DNA from: Oscillospiraceae bacterium
GTDB lineage: Bacteria > Bacillota > Clostridia > Saccharofermentanales > Saccharofermentanaceae
Assembly (NCBI GenBank): GCA_902780785.1
Contig: CACZGS010000001.1
Coordinates: forward strand, 186,001 to 250,000
Direction: 5' to 3'
DNA length: 64,000 nucleotides
The notes under the pieces are model-generated. The model saw only the letters and a program-made list of their open reading frames with translations. It did no database searches and was not told the DNA's origin. The translations under genes were made by a program, and so were the position numbers. Below, in pieces: positions 17,024-25,490 of this stretch (position 1 is the first letter of the stretch; every line of letters begins with the position of its first letter).

Positions 17024-17448
17024 TGGCAAATAAAGAAGAGCAGTGCCTGTTCGTGATCAAGTCCGGAATGTACGGCGAACCCCTGACGACAAAGGGCACC
17101 AAGACCATTGAAGGAACGAGAACTGTCTATAACTGGACCGAGAAACATAATGAGCAGGAAAAAGAAACTCATTTTGTAATGACTCTTATTAAAGAAGAAT
17201 CAAAGGCCATTGTCATAAGAAACGGCGACGTTACTTCGAGAATGGTGTTCGAGGCCGGAAATAAGACAACAAGCACTATGAATACGGCTTTCGGGCCTAT
17301 TGAAGTCGTTATAGATACTGATTATATCAACTTCCCGGGAGGCTTAATTGACGGCGCTGAGATCAGTTATACGCTCGATCCGGACAGCGGAGAACCGATA
17401 AGGAATATATTTTCCATAAAAAGGCTCTTGCAAAACGAAGAAATATAA
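17023..17448 (+). CDS. DUF1934-family (YwiB-like) beta-barrel protein
   Basis: This 141-residue protein looks like the DUF1934 family: a small calycin-like beta-barrel with alternating strands, ending in the typical GEPIRNIFSIKRL-type strand. Other seen pieces are GTRTVYNWTEK, SRMVFEAGNKTTSTMNTAFGP and LIDGAEISYTLD. The function of the family is not established. It starts on TGATG with the murI stop, with GAGGTGA upstream, so it is translationally coupled to murI. Confidence 0.72.
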   Translation: MANKEEQCLFVIKSGMYGEPLTTKGTKTIEGTRTVYNWTEKHNEQEKETHFVMTLIKEESKAIVIRNGDVTSRMVFEAGNKTTSTMNTAFGPIEVVIDTDYINFPGGLIDGAEISYTLDPDSGEPIRNIFSIKRLLQNEEI

Positions 17449-17492
17449 GGTATTATCTTCAAGCATTTGTGAAAAGAAAGAGGTGAAGATGA

Positions 17493-17678
17493 ATGGCACA
17501 TCCGAAGCGTAAATGGTCGAAGGCAAGGACAGCTCGTCACAGAAGCGCATGGAAACTTAACATGCCGGGTCTCGTTGAATGTCCCCAGTGTCATGCTAAG
17601 ATGCTTCGCCGCACGGTCTGCAAGAACTGCGGTTACCTGGATGGAAAACAGGTTATCAAGGTCGACGAAGACATTTGA
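17493..17678 (+). CDS. rpmF: Ribosomal protein bL32
   Basis: This 61-residue protein starts MAHPKRKWSKARTARHR and has a C-terminal zinc ribbon with CPQC and CKNC, so it is the zinc-binding (C+) form of L32 of the large ribosomal subunit. AGAGGTGAAG precedes the start. The usual partner gene upstream (DUF177/YceD) is absent; a DUF1934 gene is there instead. A strong terminator follows. Confidence 0.96.
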   Translation: MAHPKRKWSKARTARHRSAWKLNMPGLVECPQCHAKMLRRTVCKNCGYLDGKQVIKVDEDI

Positions 17679-17702
17679 TCAATTTAACGAAGTATTTTTA
17701 AC

Positions 17703-17742
17703 GAGGCAGTGTTATGGAATTAAGGCACTGCCTCTTATTTTT
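17703..17742 (+). terminator. Intrinsic terminator after rpmF
   Basis: GAGGCAGTG (17703-17711) pairs perfectly with CACTGCCTC (17726-17734), followed by TTATTTTT. The der gene starts only 20 nt further on, so read-through or an unseen promoter must feed it. Confidence 0.88.
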
Positions 17743-17762
17743 GCAAAGAAAGGAGTTAAGGC

Positions 17763-19094
17763 ATGAGCAAACCGGTCGTGGCAATAGTGGGAAGGCCTAA
17801 TGTAGGCAAATCCTCGCTTTTTAACACAATCTACGGTGAACGCATTTCCATCGTTCATGACACCCCCGGTGTCACGAGAGACCGTATCTATGCCGAGACT
17901 TCCTGGTGCGGCAGAGACTTCATTATGATCGATACGGGCGGTATTGAGCCCGACACGGGAGATGACATTATTTTGCAGCAGATGCGCGTCCAGGCTGAGA
18001 TCGCGATCGAGACTGCTGATGTCATCCTTTTCATGTGCGACCTCAAGAGCGGCCTTACGGCAGCTGACGAGGAGATCGCCGTCATGCTCAGGAAAGCAGG
18101 ACGTCCCGTTGTTGTCTGCGTCAACAAATCAGACTATGTAGGCGACCCGCCGCCGGAATTTTATGAGTTCTATAACTTGGGATTGGAGGATGTCTGTGCC
18201 ATCTCGGCAGCGCACAAGCTCGGCTTGGGCGAGATGCTCGACATGGTCGTATCCAAATTCCCTCCGGCAGAAGAGGGCGAAGGCAAGGACGACACGATCA
18301 GAGTCGCCATAATCGGCAGACCTAATGCAGGAAAGTCCTCATTATCCAACAGACTTACCGGTACAGAGCGAAGCATCGTATCTGATATTGCCGGAACCAC
18401 GAGAGACACTATAGACTCTCTGATCGAGAATGAATACGGTTCATTCACCATCGTAGATACTGCCGGAATGCGCAAGAAGGGCAAGATCGAAGACGTCATC
18501 GAGCGTTATTCGATGGTAAGAGCCCTTGCAGCGGTAGACAGGGCAGATGTCTGCGTTATCCTGATCGATGCCGAAGCGGGCGTAACAGAGCAGGATGCAA
18601 GGATCGCGGGACTTGCTCACGATAACGGCAAGGCTTCAGTGATCGTTATTAACAAGTGGGATCTTATCGATAAGCAGACAGGCACTCTGGAAGGCATGAC
18701 GAAGATCGTAAAAGACCGTCTTCCTTTCATGGATTATGCCCCCGTGCTCTTTATCTCCGCCAAGACCGGACAGCGCACGGATAAGCTTTTCGCGCTGATA
18801 AAAACTGTATATGAGAATTCCAGAAAGCGCCTTACCACAAGCGTTCTCAATAAGATGATCTCTGAGGCGGTAACACAGGTTCCGACACCTCAGGACAAGG
18901 GCAGACATTTAAGGATCTATTACGGCACACAGGTTTCCGTGCAGCCGCCTACGTTCGTGCTCTTTGTAAACGACAAGGAATTGTCGCATTTCTCTTATGA
19001 GAGATATCTCGAAAACCAGCTTCGAAGAAACTTCGGCTTTGAGGGCGTTCCAATACGTCTCCTTTTGCGTAATAAGAGTGGCGAAGAAGACTGA
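17763..19094 (+). CDS. der: GTPase Der (EngA), ribosome assembly
   Basis: This 443-residue protein has two GTPase domains in tandem, the hallmark of Der. The first has GRPNVGKSSLFN, DTGG and NKSD; the second (from about residue 178) has GRPNAGKSSLSN, DTAGMRKKG and NKWDL. A C-terminal KH-like domain (about 355-443) ends FGFEGVPIRLLLRNKS. It acts in maturation of the 50S ribosomal subunit. AAAGGAGTTAAGGC precedes the start. It lies downstream of the rpmF terminator and upstream of typA. Confidence 0.97.
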   Translation: MSKPVVAIVGRPNVGKSSLFNTIYGERISIVHDTPGVTRDRIYAETSWCGRDFIMIDTGGIEPDTGDDIILQQMRVQAEIAIETADVILFMCDLKSGLTAADEEIAVMLRKAGRPVVVCVNKSDYVGDPPPEFYEFYNLGLEDVCAISAAHKLGLGEMLDMVVSKFPPAEEGEGKDDTIRVAIIGRPNAGKSSLSNRLTGTERSIVSDIAGTTRDTIDSLIENEYGSFTIVDTAGMRKKGKIEDVIERYSMVRALAAVDRADVCVILIDAEAGVTEQDARIAGLAHDNGKASVIVINKWDLIDKQTGTLEGMTKIVKDRLPFMDYAPVLFISAKTGQRTDKLFALIKTVYENSRKRLTTSVLNKMISEAVTQVPTPQDKGRHLRIYYGTQVSVQPPTFVLFVNDKELSHFSYERYLENQLRRNFGFEGVPIRLLLRNKSGEED

Positions 19095-19098
19095 TATT

Positions 19099-19114
19099 TT
19101 GTGAAATATCACAG
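19099..19114. promoter_or_regulatory. Candidate CRP/FNR- or Rex-like operator upstream of typA
   Basis: The 16-bp dyad TTGTGAAATATCACAG has half-sites TTGTGA and TCACAG with a 4-bp spacer. It resembles CRP/FNR sites (though those of CRP have a 6-bp spacer) and partly the Rex consensus TTGTGAA-N4-TTCACAA. It lies in the 132-nt gap between der and typA. No regulator gene is next to it. Confidence 0.3.
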
Positions 19115-19226
19115 TCACAAATAACGCCTTTTCAGTAGCAAAATATTACTCGGTTTAAATTAATAATTATTAGAAGTATCGGCTTTGGGCCAGGTGCCCG
19201 ATCTATTAACTTGGGAGAAATCGTTT

Positions 19227-21077
19227 ATGGCAGAAACAACTATCGAGAACTTAAGAAATATTGCGATCATCGCTCACGTTGACCACGGTAAGACAACTAT
19301 CGTAGACTCCATGCTCAAGCAGGCAGGCGTTTACCGTGAGAACGAGACAGTAGTAGAGCAGGTTATGGACTCTAACGATCTTGAGCGTGAGAGAGGTATC
19401 ACGATCCTTGCAAAGAATACTGCAATCGATTACAAGGGCATCAGGATCAACGTAGTAGACACTCCCGGCCACGCTGACTTCGGCGGTGAGGTAGAGCGTG
19501 TACTCAAGATGGTTGACTCCGTTCTCCTCGTTGTAGACGCATTTGACGGACCTATGCCCCAGACAAGATTCGTTCTTCACAAGGCTCTCGAGTTAGGTCT
19601 TAAGCCTATCGTCTGCATCAACAAGATCGACCGTCCTGACGCAAGACCTCTCGAAGTTGTAGACATGGTTCTCGATCTCTTTATCGAGCTCGGCGCTGAT
19701 GACGAACAGCTCGAATTCCCCGTTGTTTATACATCCGGTAAGACATGCATCGCTACACTCGACCTCAAGGAATATGAGGAAGGCAAGGAACTCGATTTCA
19801 CACCTCTCCTTGATACAGTAGTTAAGTACACACCCTGCCCTGTAGGCGATCCTGAGGGTCCCATGCAGCTCCTCGTATCCAACATCGATTCAGATCCTTA
19901 TATCGGAAGGATCGGCGTAGGAAGAGTCGAGAGAGGTACCATCAAGCAGGGCGAGAACGTTGCACTCGTTACATACGGTGAAGACGGCAAGCGTAATGCA
20001 AGAGTAGTTAAGCTCATGAGATTCCATAACTTGGGCCGTGAGGAAGTACAGTCCGCATCGATCGGTGAGATCGTATGCGTTGCAGGTATCGCTGATATCA
20101 ACATCGGCGACACACTCTGCGATGCACTCAATCCCGAGCCGCTCCCGTTCGTTAAGATCGACGAGCCTACGATCGCAATGACATTCTCCGTAAACGACAG
20201 CCCTTTCGCAGGCCAGGAAGGTAAGTACGTTACATCACGTCACTTAAGAGACAGACTCTTCAAGGAGATCGAGACAAACGTTTCCATGAGAGTCGAAGAG
20301 ACAGATACAACAGAGGCATTCATCGTAAAGGGAAGAGGAGAGCTCCATCTCTCAGTCCTCATCGAGACAATGCGCCGTGAAGGATATGAGTTCCAGGTAA
20401 GTAAGCCGAAGGTCATCATGAAGGAGATCGACGGCGTTCTCTCAGAACCTGTCGAGGAGCTCGTAATAGACGTTCCTGAGGAATTCGTAGGTCCTGTCAT
20501 GGAGAAGATCGGTAAGCGTAAGGGTGAGCTCTTGAACATGCTTCCTCCGACCAAGGGATATACACGTCTTGAGTTCAAGATCCCGTCCAGAGGCCTCCTC
20601 GGATACCGTACCGAGTTTTTGACCGACACTAAGGGCAATGGTATAATGAACAGCATTATCTCGGGCTTTGAACCCTTCGCAGGTGAGATCGAGACTAGAG
20701 GACAGGGCGTTCTCGTAGCATTCGAGACAGGCACTGCCGTCACCTACGGATTGTACAATGCTCAGGACAGAGGTGCACTCTTCATCGGAGCAGGCACACC
20801 GGTATACGAAGGCATGATCGTTGGTATCAACCCTAAGCCTGACGACATTACCGTTAATGTCTGCAAGAAGAAGCATGTAACCAACATGCGTTCTGCAGGT
20901 GCGGACGATGCAATGCGTCTTACTCCGCCCCTTGTTTACTCCCTTGAACAGTGCTTGGAATTCGTCGAAGATGATGAGCTTTGCGAGGTAACTCCTCAGA
21001 GCATCAGACTTCGCAAGAAGATATTGAATAATGACTTGCGTGCCAAGACACTTGCAAAGGCAAAGAGGGACGTTTGA
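19227..21077 (+). CDS. typA: Translational GTPase TypA/BipA
   Basis: From the ATG at 19227 (GGGAG upstream; an in-frame ATG at 19185 has none) the protein has 616 residues. It has the translation-factor GTPase domain: [10 protein letters not shown] (P-loop), [25 protein letters not shown] and NKIDR. EF-G-like domains III and V follow, then the TypA-specific C-terminal region ([35 protein letters not shown]). It works in ribosome assembly and stress adaptation. Codon use is strongly biased, suggesting high expression. Confidence 0.97.
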   Translation: MAETTIENLRNIAIIAHVDHGKTTIVDSMLKQAGVYRENETVVEQVMDSNDLERERGITILAKNTAIDYKGIRINVVDTPGHADFGGEVERVLKMVDSVLLVVDAFDGPMPQTRFVLHKALELGLKPIVCINKIDRPDARPLEVVDMVLDLFIELGADDEQLEFPVVYTSGKTCIATLDLKEYEEGKELDFTPLLDTVVKYTPCPVGDPEGPMQLLVSNIDSDPYIGRIGVGRVERGTIKQGENVALVTYGEDGKRNARVVKLMRFHNLGREEVQSASIGEIVCVAGIADINIGDTLCDALNPEPLPFVKIDEPTIAMTFSVNDSPFAGQEGKYVTSRHLRDRLFKEIETNVSMRVEETDTTEAFIVKGRGELHLSVLIETMRREGYEFQVSKPKVIMKEIDGVLSEPVEELVIDVPEEFVGPVMEKIGKRKGELLNMLPPTKGYTRLEFKIPSRGLLGYRTEFLTDTKGNGIMNSIISGFEPFAGEIETRGQGVLVAFETGTAVTYGLYNAQDRGALFIGAGTPVYEGMIVGINPKPDDITVNVCKKKHVTNMRSAGADDAMRLTPPLVYSLEQCLEFVEDDELCEVTPQSIRLRKKILNNDLRAKTLAKAKRDV

Positions 21078-21110
21078 GAATAAAACTTACCAGGGGGTAG
21101 TCTTTAACTG

Positions 21111-22316
21111 ATGTTATCTAACAAAGTCAGAGTCGCTCTCAGAGTATTGATAGTAATTGTACTTTTATTCGGATTCGCAGTATCAGGCGTATACGTCGGC
21201 TATAACTATGTCATCTCCCAGGACAAGAGATTCAATAACCTGAAAGAAGACATCAAAGAGGGAAAATACGACATCAAGGCCGATACCGAAGGTGCTGTCA
21301 CCATAGTCATCAAGAGCGGTGATTCCACGTCGGATATTGCGGATAAATTATATGATGCAGGTCTTATCACAAACAAGACTCTTTTCTCGATCATAAGTAA
21401 GCTCAACGGTTTTGACGGCGCATATGTAGCCGGTACCCATTACCTCCTGAAGGGTTTTACTTATGACGAGCTCATGTATTTCCTTACACTGGCACCTGAT
21501 GCCGTTAAGGTAACCATTCCCGAAGGCTCCACGTATTACGAGATCAAGCAGATCCTGCACGAGGCAGGCCTCAATTTCGATGACGCCGAATTCGACAAGT
21601 GCATGAATTCGCCGAACCTTTTCGTCGACTACGAATTCGTATCGCAGATCGAGATCAAGGAAGGCAGAGACTTCATCCTCGCAGGATATCTCTATCCCGA
21701 TACATATTATTTCGACATCAATGCGAGCCCTGAATCCATTATCAAAAGATTCCTCAACAACATGCAGAACAATCTCTATGAGGAATACTATGCTAGAGCA
21801 AAGAAGCTCGGCATGACAATGGATGAGGTCATCACACTTGCTTCCGTTATCCAGATGGAGACAGGTAAGCCACACGACATGATGCTCGTATCCGCTGTTT
21901 TCCATAACAGACTGAAGCATAAGGATGAATCCATGCATTATCTCGGTTCATCTGCCACGATCAACTATCTCATCGAGATGAGAGGCGGCAAGGCATCTAT
22001 CCTTCATTCTGACGATGAGCTCAGCATAAACAGCCCTTACAACACTTATACGAATCCCGGACTTCCGCCCGGACCTGTCTGTATGCCCGGCAGTCATGCT
22101 ATCGCAGCAGCGCTTTATCCTGAGCCGAACTGCAATTATCTCTATTTCTGCGCTACCGGTATCGACGGCGGCACGGCATTTGCAACGAATCTTAAGGATC
22201 ACCAGAAGAATATCGACAAGTACAAGGATAACTGGACAAAGGTCAACGAGCCTGACGAGACATCTGAGACTACTGAACCTACTGAGAGTTCCGGCCTTGT
22301 AGTGCTCGATAACTAG
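21111..22316 (+). CDS. mltG: Endolytic transglycosylase MltG
   Basis: This 401-residue protein has one N-terminal membrane helix (about 8-30), a LysM-like region (IVIKSGDSTSDIADKLYDAGLI) and the YceG/MltG catalytic domain. Its glutamate block is LASVIQMETGKP (catalytic E near residue 250); SPYNTYTNPGLPPGPVCMPG and NYLYFCA are family marks. It cleaves nascent peptidoglycan strands at the membrane and sets glycan length. The C-terminus has an extra Thr/Glu-rich tail (ETSETTEPTESS), unusual for MltG but like linkers of other exported proteins here. It follows typA after 33 nt with a GGGGGT ribosome site. Confidence 0.94.
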   Translation: MLSNKVRVALRVLIVIVLLFGFAVSGVYVGYNYVISQDKRFNNLKEDIKEGKYDIKADTEGAVTIVIKSGDSTSDIADKLYDAGLITNKTLFSIISKLNGFDGAYVAGTHYLLKGFTYDELMYFLTLAPDAVKVTIPEGSTYYEIKQILHEAGLNFDDAEFDKCMNSPNLFVDYEFVSQIEIKEGRDFILAGYLYPDTYYFDINASPESIIKRFLNNMQNNLYEEYYARAKKLGMTMDEVITLASVIQMETGKPHDMMLVSAVFHNRLKHKDESMHYLGSSATINYLIEMRGGKASILHSDDELSINSPYNTYTNPGLPPGPVCMPGSHAIAAALYPEPNCNYLYFCATGIDGGTAFATNLKDHQKNIDKYKDNWTKVNEPDETSETTEPTESSGLVVLDN

Positions 22317-22338
22317 CCGTCTTTCTGAGGATACCCAT

Positions 22339-23628
22339 ATGGGTTACGACCGTTCACGTTTTGAGATATTAAGCCCTGCCGGCAATCCGGATAAGCTCCG
22401 TGCCGCAGTAGCTTACGGTGCCGACGCAGTTTACCTCTCAGGCCAGAGTTACGGCCTCAGGGCTTTCTCCGATAACTTCAATGAAGATGAGATGAAGGCA
22501 GGGATAGCCTATGCTCACGAGCATGGCGTCAAGTGCTATGTCACATTGAATGTAATGCCCACCGAAGAGGACCTGGGCGGCCTTGAGCACGCCATAAAGT
22601 TCGTCGGAAACGAGAGCGGCGCCGATGCTGTCCTCATCTCTGATCCCGGTGTATTTACCATGGCGCGCACATTGTGCCCTGATCTTGAGATCCATATCTC
22701 GACCCAGGCAAGTGTCACCAACAGCGCCGCATGCAATTTCTGGGCCAAGCAGGGCGCGAAAAGAATAGTCCTCGCACGTGAGGTCTCTCTTGAACAGATA
22801 AAGAAGATCCGCGCTGCAATTCCTTCTGACGTCGAACTCGAGTGCTTCGTTCACGGAGCCATGTGCGTCTCATATTCCGGAAGATGCCTTCTGTCCAACT
22901 ATTTCACGGGAAGAAGATCCAACGGTGGAGCATGCGCTCAGCCCTGCAGATGGGGTTATTACGTCGTTGAGGAAAAGCGTCCCGACATTCCGCTTCCTGT
23001 TGAAGAGGACAGACGCGGCACATATATCTTCGGCAGCCGCGATATCTGCATGATCGACCATATCCCGGAGCTCCTTGATGCCGGCATCAATTCATTTAAG
23101 ATCGAAGGAAGGATCAAGGGCGCATACTATGCCGCAGCTGTTACCAAGGTCTACAGGGAAGCTGTAGATCTCTGCTGCAAGGATCCTGATAACTATAAGG
23201 TCGATCCCAGGTGGAAGGTCATCCTCGACAAGGTTGTCCACAGGGATTATGACACGGGGTTCTTTTTCGACAGCCCCGCAGACGATGCCAAGATCGATCC
23301 TGACAAGTCCTATAACAAGCCTGCTTTCGTTGTCGGCGTAACAGAAGGTTCTGACAGTGACACAGGGCTCATCAAGGTCACACAGAAGAATAAGCTCTAC
23401 AAGGGCGATACGCTTAACGTGCTCATGCCGGAGGGCTATGTGGCGCCGGTGGTTGTATCTGAGCTCTACGACGGAAAGATGAATCCTATAGATTCCTGCC
23501 CGCATCCCGAGATGACATTCTATATGAAGGCCGTATCATCCGTTGACGGCTCTCCTGCCGATCTTCCGCCTATGACTTTCCTGTCCCGTGACGGCGACAA
23601 GGACTTCGGAATTCCGGCTCCGAATTAA
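22339..23628 (+). CDS. Peptidase U32 family protein (tRNA/rRNA hydroxylation type)
   Basis: This 429-residue protein starts FEILSPAGNPDKLRAAVAYGADAVYLSG, the U32 barrel signature. It also carries ECFVHGAMCVSYSGRCLLSNYFTGR and GGACAQPCRWGYY with conserved cysteines, and SFKIEGRIKGAYYAA. Family members once called collagenases are now known as RlhA/TrhP/TrhO-pathway proteins that hydroxylate RNA bases with prephenate-linked chemistry. A tRNA-uridine hydroxylation role (TrhP-like) is the best guess. It is 22 nt downstream of mltG, as in many Firmicutes. Confidence 0.9.
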   Translation: MGYDRSRFEILSPAGNPDKLRAAVAYGADAVYLSGQSYGLRAFSDNFNEDEMKAGIAYAHEHGVKCYVTLNVMPTEEDLGGLEHAIKFVGNESGADAVLISDPGVFTMARTLCPDLEIHISTQASVTNSAACNFWAKQGAKRIVLAREVSLEQIKKIRAAIPSDVELECFVHGAMCVSYSGRCLLSNYFTGRRSNGGACAQPCRWGYYVVEEKRPDIPLPVEEDRRGTYIFGSRDICMIDHIPELLDAGINSFKIEGRIKGAYYAAAVTKVYREAVDLCCKDPDNYKVDPRWKVILDKVVHRDYDTGFFFDSPADDAKIDPDKSYNKPAFVVGVTEGSDSDTGLIKVTQKNKLYKGDTLNVLMPEGYVAPVVVSELYDGKMNPIDSCPHPEMTFYMKAVSSVDGSPADLPPMTFLSRDGDKDFGIPAPN

Positions 23629-23683
23629 GTTCAGATCCATTTCAGACAGTTTACCCGGCAGTTGTTCGTGTGTGTCCATATGT

Positions 23684-23735
23684 CAGAAAACGTTAACTTT
23701 TCTGTAACATATTCTGATATCGGTTGTGATATAGT
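23684..23735 (+). promoter_or_regulatory. Extended -10 promoter with upstream dyad
   Basis: CAGAAAA (23684-23690) and TTTTCTG (23698-23704) form a perfect 7-bp dyad around CGTTAAC, with no T run after it, so it reads as an operator rather than a terminator. An extended -10, TGATATAGT (23727-23735), follows. The -35 region is poor. The predicted transcript would start near 23742 and lead into the small reading frame at 23785. Confidence 0.4.
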
Positions 23736-23784
23736 TAAGCCAACAAAGAAATGGAACTCAATTAGTTCTAGGGAGGTGAGACCA

Positions 23785-23850
23785 ATGGGAAGTGAAACAC
23801 AAACAAGCAGACGATTGGTCTTGCTTGATTCAGTAGTTTCCTCCAAGTAA
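23785..23850 (+). CDS. Candidate small peptide (21 aa) with very strong ribosome site
   Basis: The peptide begins MGSETQTSRRLVLLDS and ends VVSSK before TAA (21 residues). A very strong Shine-Dalgarno match, GGGAGGTGA, lies 5 nt before the ATG, as good as any in the window. It is not hydrophobic and has no signal peptide. It lies in a 571-nt gap between larger genes, after an extended -10 and before a strong terminator. It could be a regulatory leader peptide, a signalling peptide or a small protein; no family was recognised. Confidence 0.45.
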   Translation: MGSETQTSRRLVLLDSVVSSK

Positions 23851-23885
23851 GTTTTTTTTACTTAATATTGAGTTATCCTCAAAAG

Positions 23886-23945
23886 ATGAATCAAGAGATC
23901 AATCGGAACTTGGAATTACAGCTGAATATTTTATGTAACAGTTAA
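23886..23945 (+). CDS. Candidate second small peptide (19 aa)
   Basis: ATG at 23886 opens a 19-residue frame (MNQEINRNLELQLNILCNS) ending 3 nt before the terminator stem. It follows the first small frame by 35 nt. Its ribosome site is poor (AAAAG only), so translation is uncertain. A single Cys sits three residues from the end. Chance occurrence cannot be excluded. Confidence 0.25.
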   Translation: MNQEINRNLELQLNILCNS

Positions 23946-23948
23946 CCC

Positions 23949-23982
23949 ACTCCCGCATCAAACTGCGGGAGTTTTTCTTTTT
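23949..23982 (+). terminator. Intrinsic terminator of the small-ORF unit
   Basis: ACTCCCGCA (23949-23957) pairs perfectly with TGCGGGAGT (23964-23972) and is followed by TTTTCTTTTT. It could close the small transcript from 23742 or the upstream mltG-U32 operon. Confidence 0.9.
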
Positions 23983-24024
23983 GGCAATATAAAAATGCCG
24001 GCCGGATTTTATCTTTGATTTTGC

Positions 24025-24072
24025 GGACAACATACTGTCCAAAAAGCTGACTTTTGCGAAAAGTCAGCTTTT
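24025..24072. other. Two adjacent perfect hairpins in an intergenic region
   Basis: GGACA (24025-24029) pairs with TGTCC (24036-24040). Directly after, AAAAGCTGACTTTT (24042-24055) pairs with AAAAGTCAGCTTTT (24059-24072) around the 3-nt loop GCG, a perfect 14-bp stem. Flanking A and T runs allow use as a bidirectional terminator, but no minus-strand gene is nearby. Apart from this, the stretch 23983-24140 shows nothing recognisable. Confidence 0.55.
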
Positions 24073-24140
24073 CAGCTATGTTTTTGTCCTATTATTCAAA
24101 GGCAAATAACGATTTTTAAGTTAGCGACAAAACAGGCCGC

Positions 24141-24185
24141 TTGACAATCTCAGACTATCGCAGTAGTATGGACTATAGGAATAGT
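24141..24185 (+). promoter_or_regulatory. blaI-type promoter with two BlaI/MecI-like operators
   Basis: TTGACA (24141-24146), 17 nt and TAGTAT (24164-24169) form a good sigma-A promoter. Two copies of the dyad ACTA-N6-TAGT lie on it: ACTATCGCAGTAGT at 24154-24167, overlapping the -10, and ACTATAGGAATAGT at 24172-24185, over the start site. BlaI/MecI sites are of the form ACTACA-NN-TGTAGT, so the outer bases match. Binding of the BlaI-like protein encoded next door would block its own operon. Confidence 0.72.
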
Positions 24186-24199
24186 CTGGAGGGCTTAAC

Positions 24200-24556
24200 A
24201 TGAGCGAAAAACTGTTTGACAGTGAAGCAAAGGTCATGGATATCATTTGGGAGAAGGGTCCGCTTTCTGCCAAGGAGATCAGCCTGATCGCCGCCGAATC
24301 CATCGGATGGAATAAGAACACGACCTATACGGTCATTAAAAAACTCGAAGCCAAGGGCTTCATCAGACGTGATGAACCGGGCTTCATCTGCACACCTCTG
24401 GTCACGCGTGAAGAGGTGCAGAAGCAGGAGACTGAATCGCTCATAAACAGGTTTTTCGGAGGTTCCAAAAAGGCTCTGTTCTCTGCGCTGATCGACAAAG
24501 AAGATCTCACGGACGAGCAGGCGGAAGAACTTCAGAGACTTATTGATAAGTGGTGA
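24200..24556 (+). CDS. BlaI/MecI/CopY family transcriptional repressor
   Basis: This 118-residue protein has the penicillinase-repressor winged helix: LFDSEAKVMDIIWEKGPLSAKEI, then NTTYTVIKKLEAKGFIRRDEPGF as recognition helix and wing, and a C-terminal dimerisation helix (SLINRFFGGSKKALFSALID). The cleavable Asn-Phe type region before the C-terminal part cannot be pinned. It should repress its own promoter through the two dyads upstream until the metalloprotease encoded by the next gene signals. GGAGG is 7 nt before the ATG. The M56 gene follows after 6 nt. Confidence 0.93.
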   Translation: MSEKLFDSEAKVMDIIWEKGPLSAKEISLIAAESIGWNKNTTYTVIKKLEAKGFIRRDEPGFICTPLVTREEVQKQETESLINRFFGGSKKALFSALIDKEDLTDEQAEELQRLIDKW

Positions 24557-24562
24557 GATAAG

Positions 24563-25477
24563 ATGCTGGGTGAGATTTGTTACTGGATCTTCAATATGAG
24601 CATAATCGCCTCATTCATGGGGCTGATAATACTGCTCATAAGAAAGATAAAGTTCATTCCTCACAGAGTAACAGTGTTACTGTGGCTGATACCTTTTATC
24701 AGAATGACTGTTCCAGTAGGTATCAACAGTCCGTACAGCCTTATGTCACTGATATCAAAGTTCACGACGAGGACAGTTACCGTCTTCCAGCCGGCAGATG
24801 ATCTCGCGTTCTCGTTCACCAATTCCATGATGGCAGCAAATAGCTACGACCCGATTACGTATAAGGTCAATATCCTGGAAAAGGTGTTTGCGGTCGCGGG
24901 AATGGTATGGGCCGTCGTGGCCCTCGCGATACTGATCACGCTTACGGTGCTTTATATCACCACAAAGCGCGAGATAAAGGATGCAAAGGCCCTTCGCGAT
25001 AATATTTATTTGTCGGAGAAGGTCACGAGCCCTGCAACATACGGTATCTTCAGGCCGAGGATCGTACTGCCCGTATCTTATGACGATAAGGATCTTGAAT
25101 TCATCGTAAGGCACGAGAAAACTCATATCAGAAGGCTTGATAATGTTTGGAGGATATTAGGATTTATTGCAGCTGCGATCCACTGGTTCAACCCGCTCTC
25201 TTGGGTGTTCCTTAAGATATTCCTTTCAGATCTCGAGCTTGCCTGTGATGAGATGGCAGTTGCAGGATACGACATTGATGAACGCAAGGATTATGCAAGA
25301 ACGCTCCTTAAGTGTACGGGCAGCAGGAGTATGCTGGTCTCGGCATTCGGCGGGGCAAAGATAAGAACAAGGATCGAGAATGTATTGTCTTATAAGCGGA
25401 TGACGGTGTTCTCGGCTATAGGCTTCTCGATACTGGTAATCGTAATCATTTTCACATTATTGACTAACGCAGGTTAG
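24563..25477 (+). CDS. BlaR1/MecR1-like M56 membrane metalloprotease lacking a sensor domain
   Basis: This 304-residue protein has N-terminal helices (about 5-25 and 35-50), another near 110-135, the cytoplasmic zinc protease motif HEKTHIRRLDN at 184 onward, the third ligand region DLELACDEMAV, and a final helix (GFSILVIVIIFTLL). The order is that of BlaR1 antirepressors. It stops after the last helix, so the extracellular penicillin-binding sensor domain of true BlaR1 is missing. It probably senses another envelope signal, or works with the lipoprotein or membrane protein encoded downstream. Confidence 0.88.
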   Translation: MLGEICYWIFNMSIIASFMGLIILLIRKIKFIPHRVTVLLWLIPFIRMTVPVGINSPYSLMSLISKFTTRTVTVFQPADDLAFSFTNSMMAANSYDPITYKVNILEKVFAVAGMVWAVVALAILITLTVLYITTKREIKDAKALRDNIYLSEKVTSPATYGIFRPRIVLPVSYDDKDLEFIVRHEKTHIRRLDNVWRILGFIAAAIHWFNPLSWVFLKIFLSDLELACDEMAVAGYDIDERKDYARTLLKCTGSRSMLVSAFGGAKIRTRIENVLSYKRMTVFSAIGFSILVIVIIFTLLTNAG

Positions 25478-25490
25478 AAAGGGGATTAAT

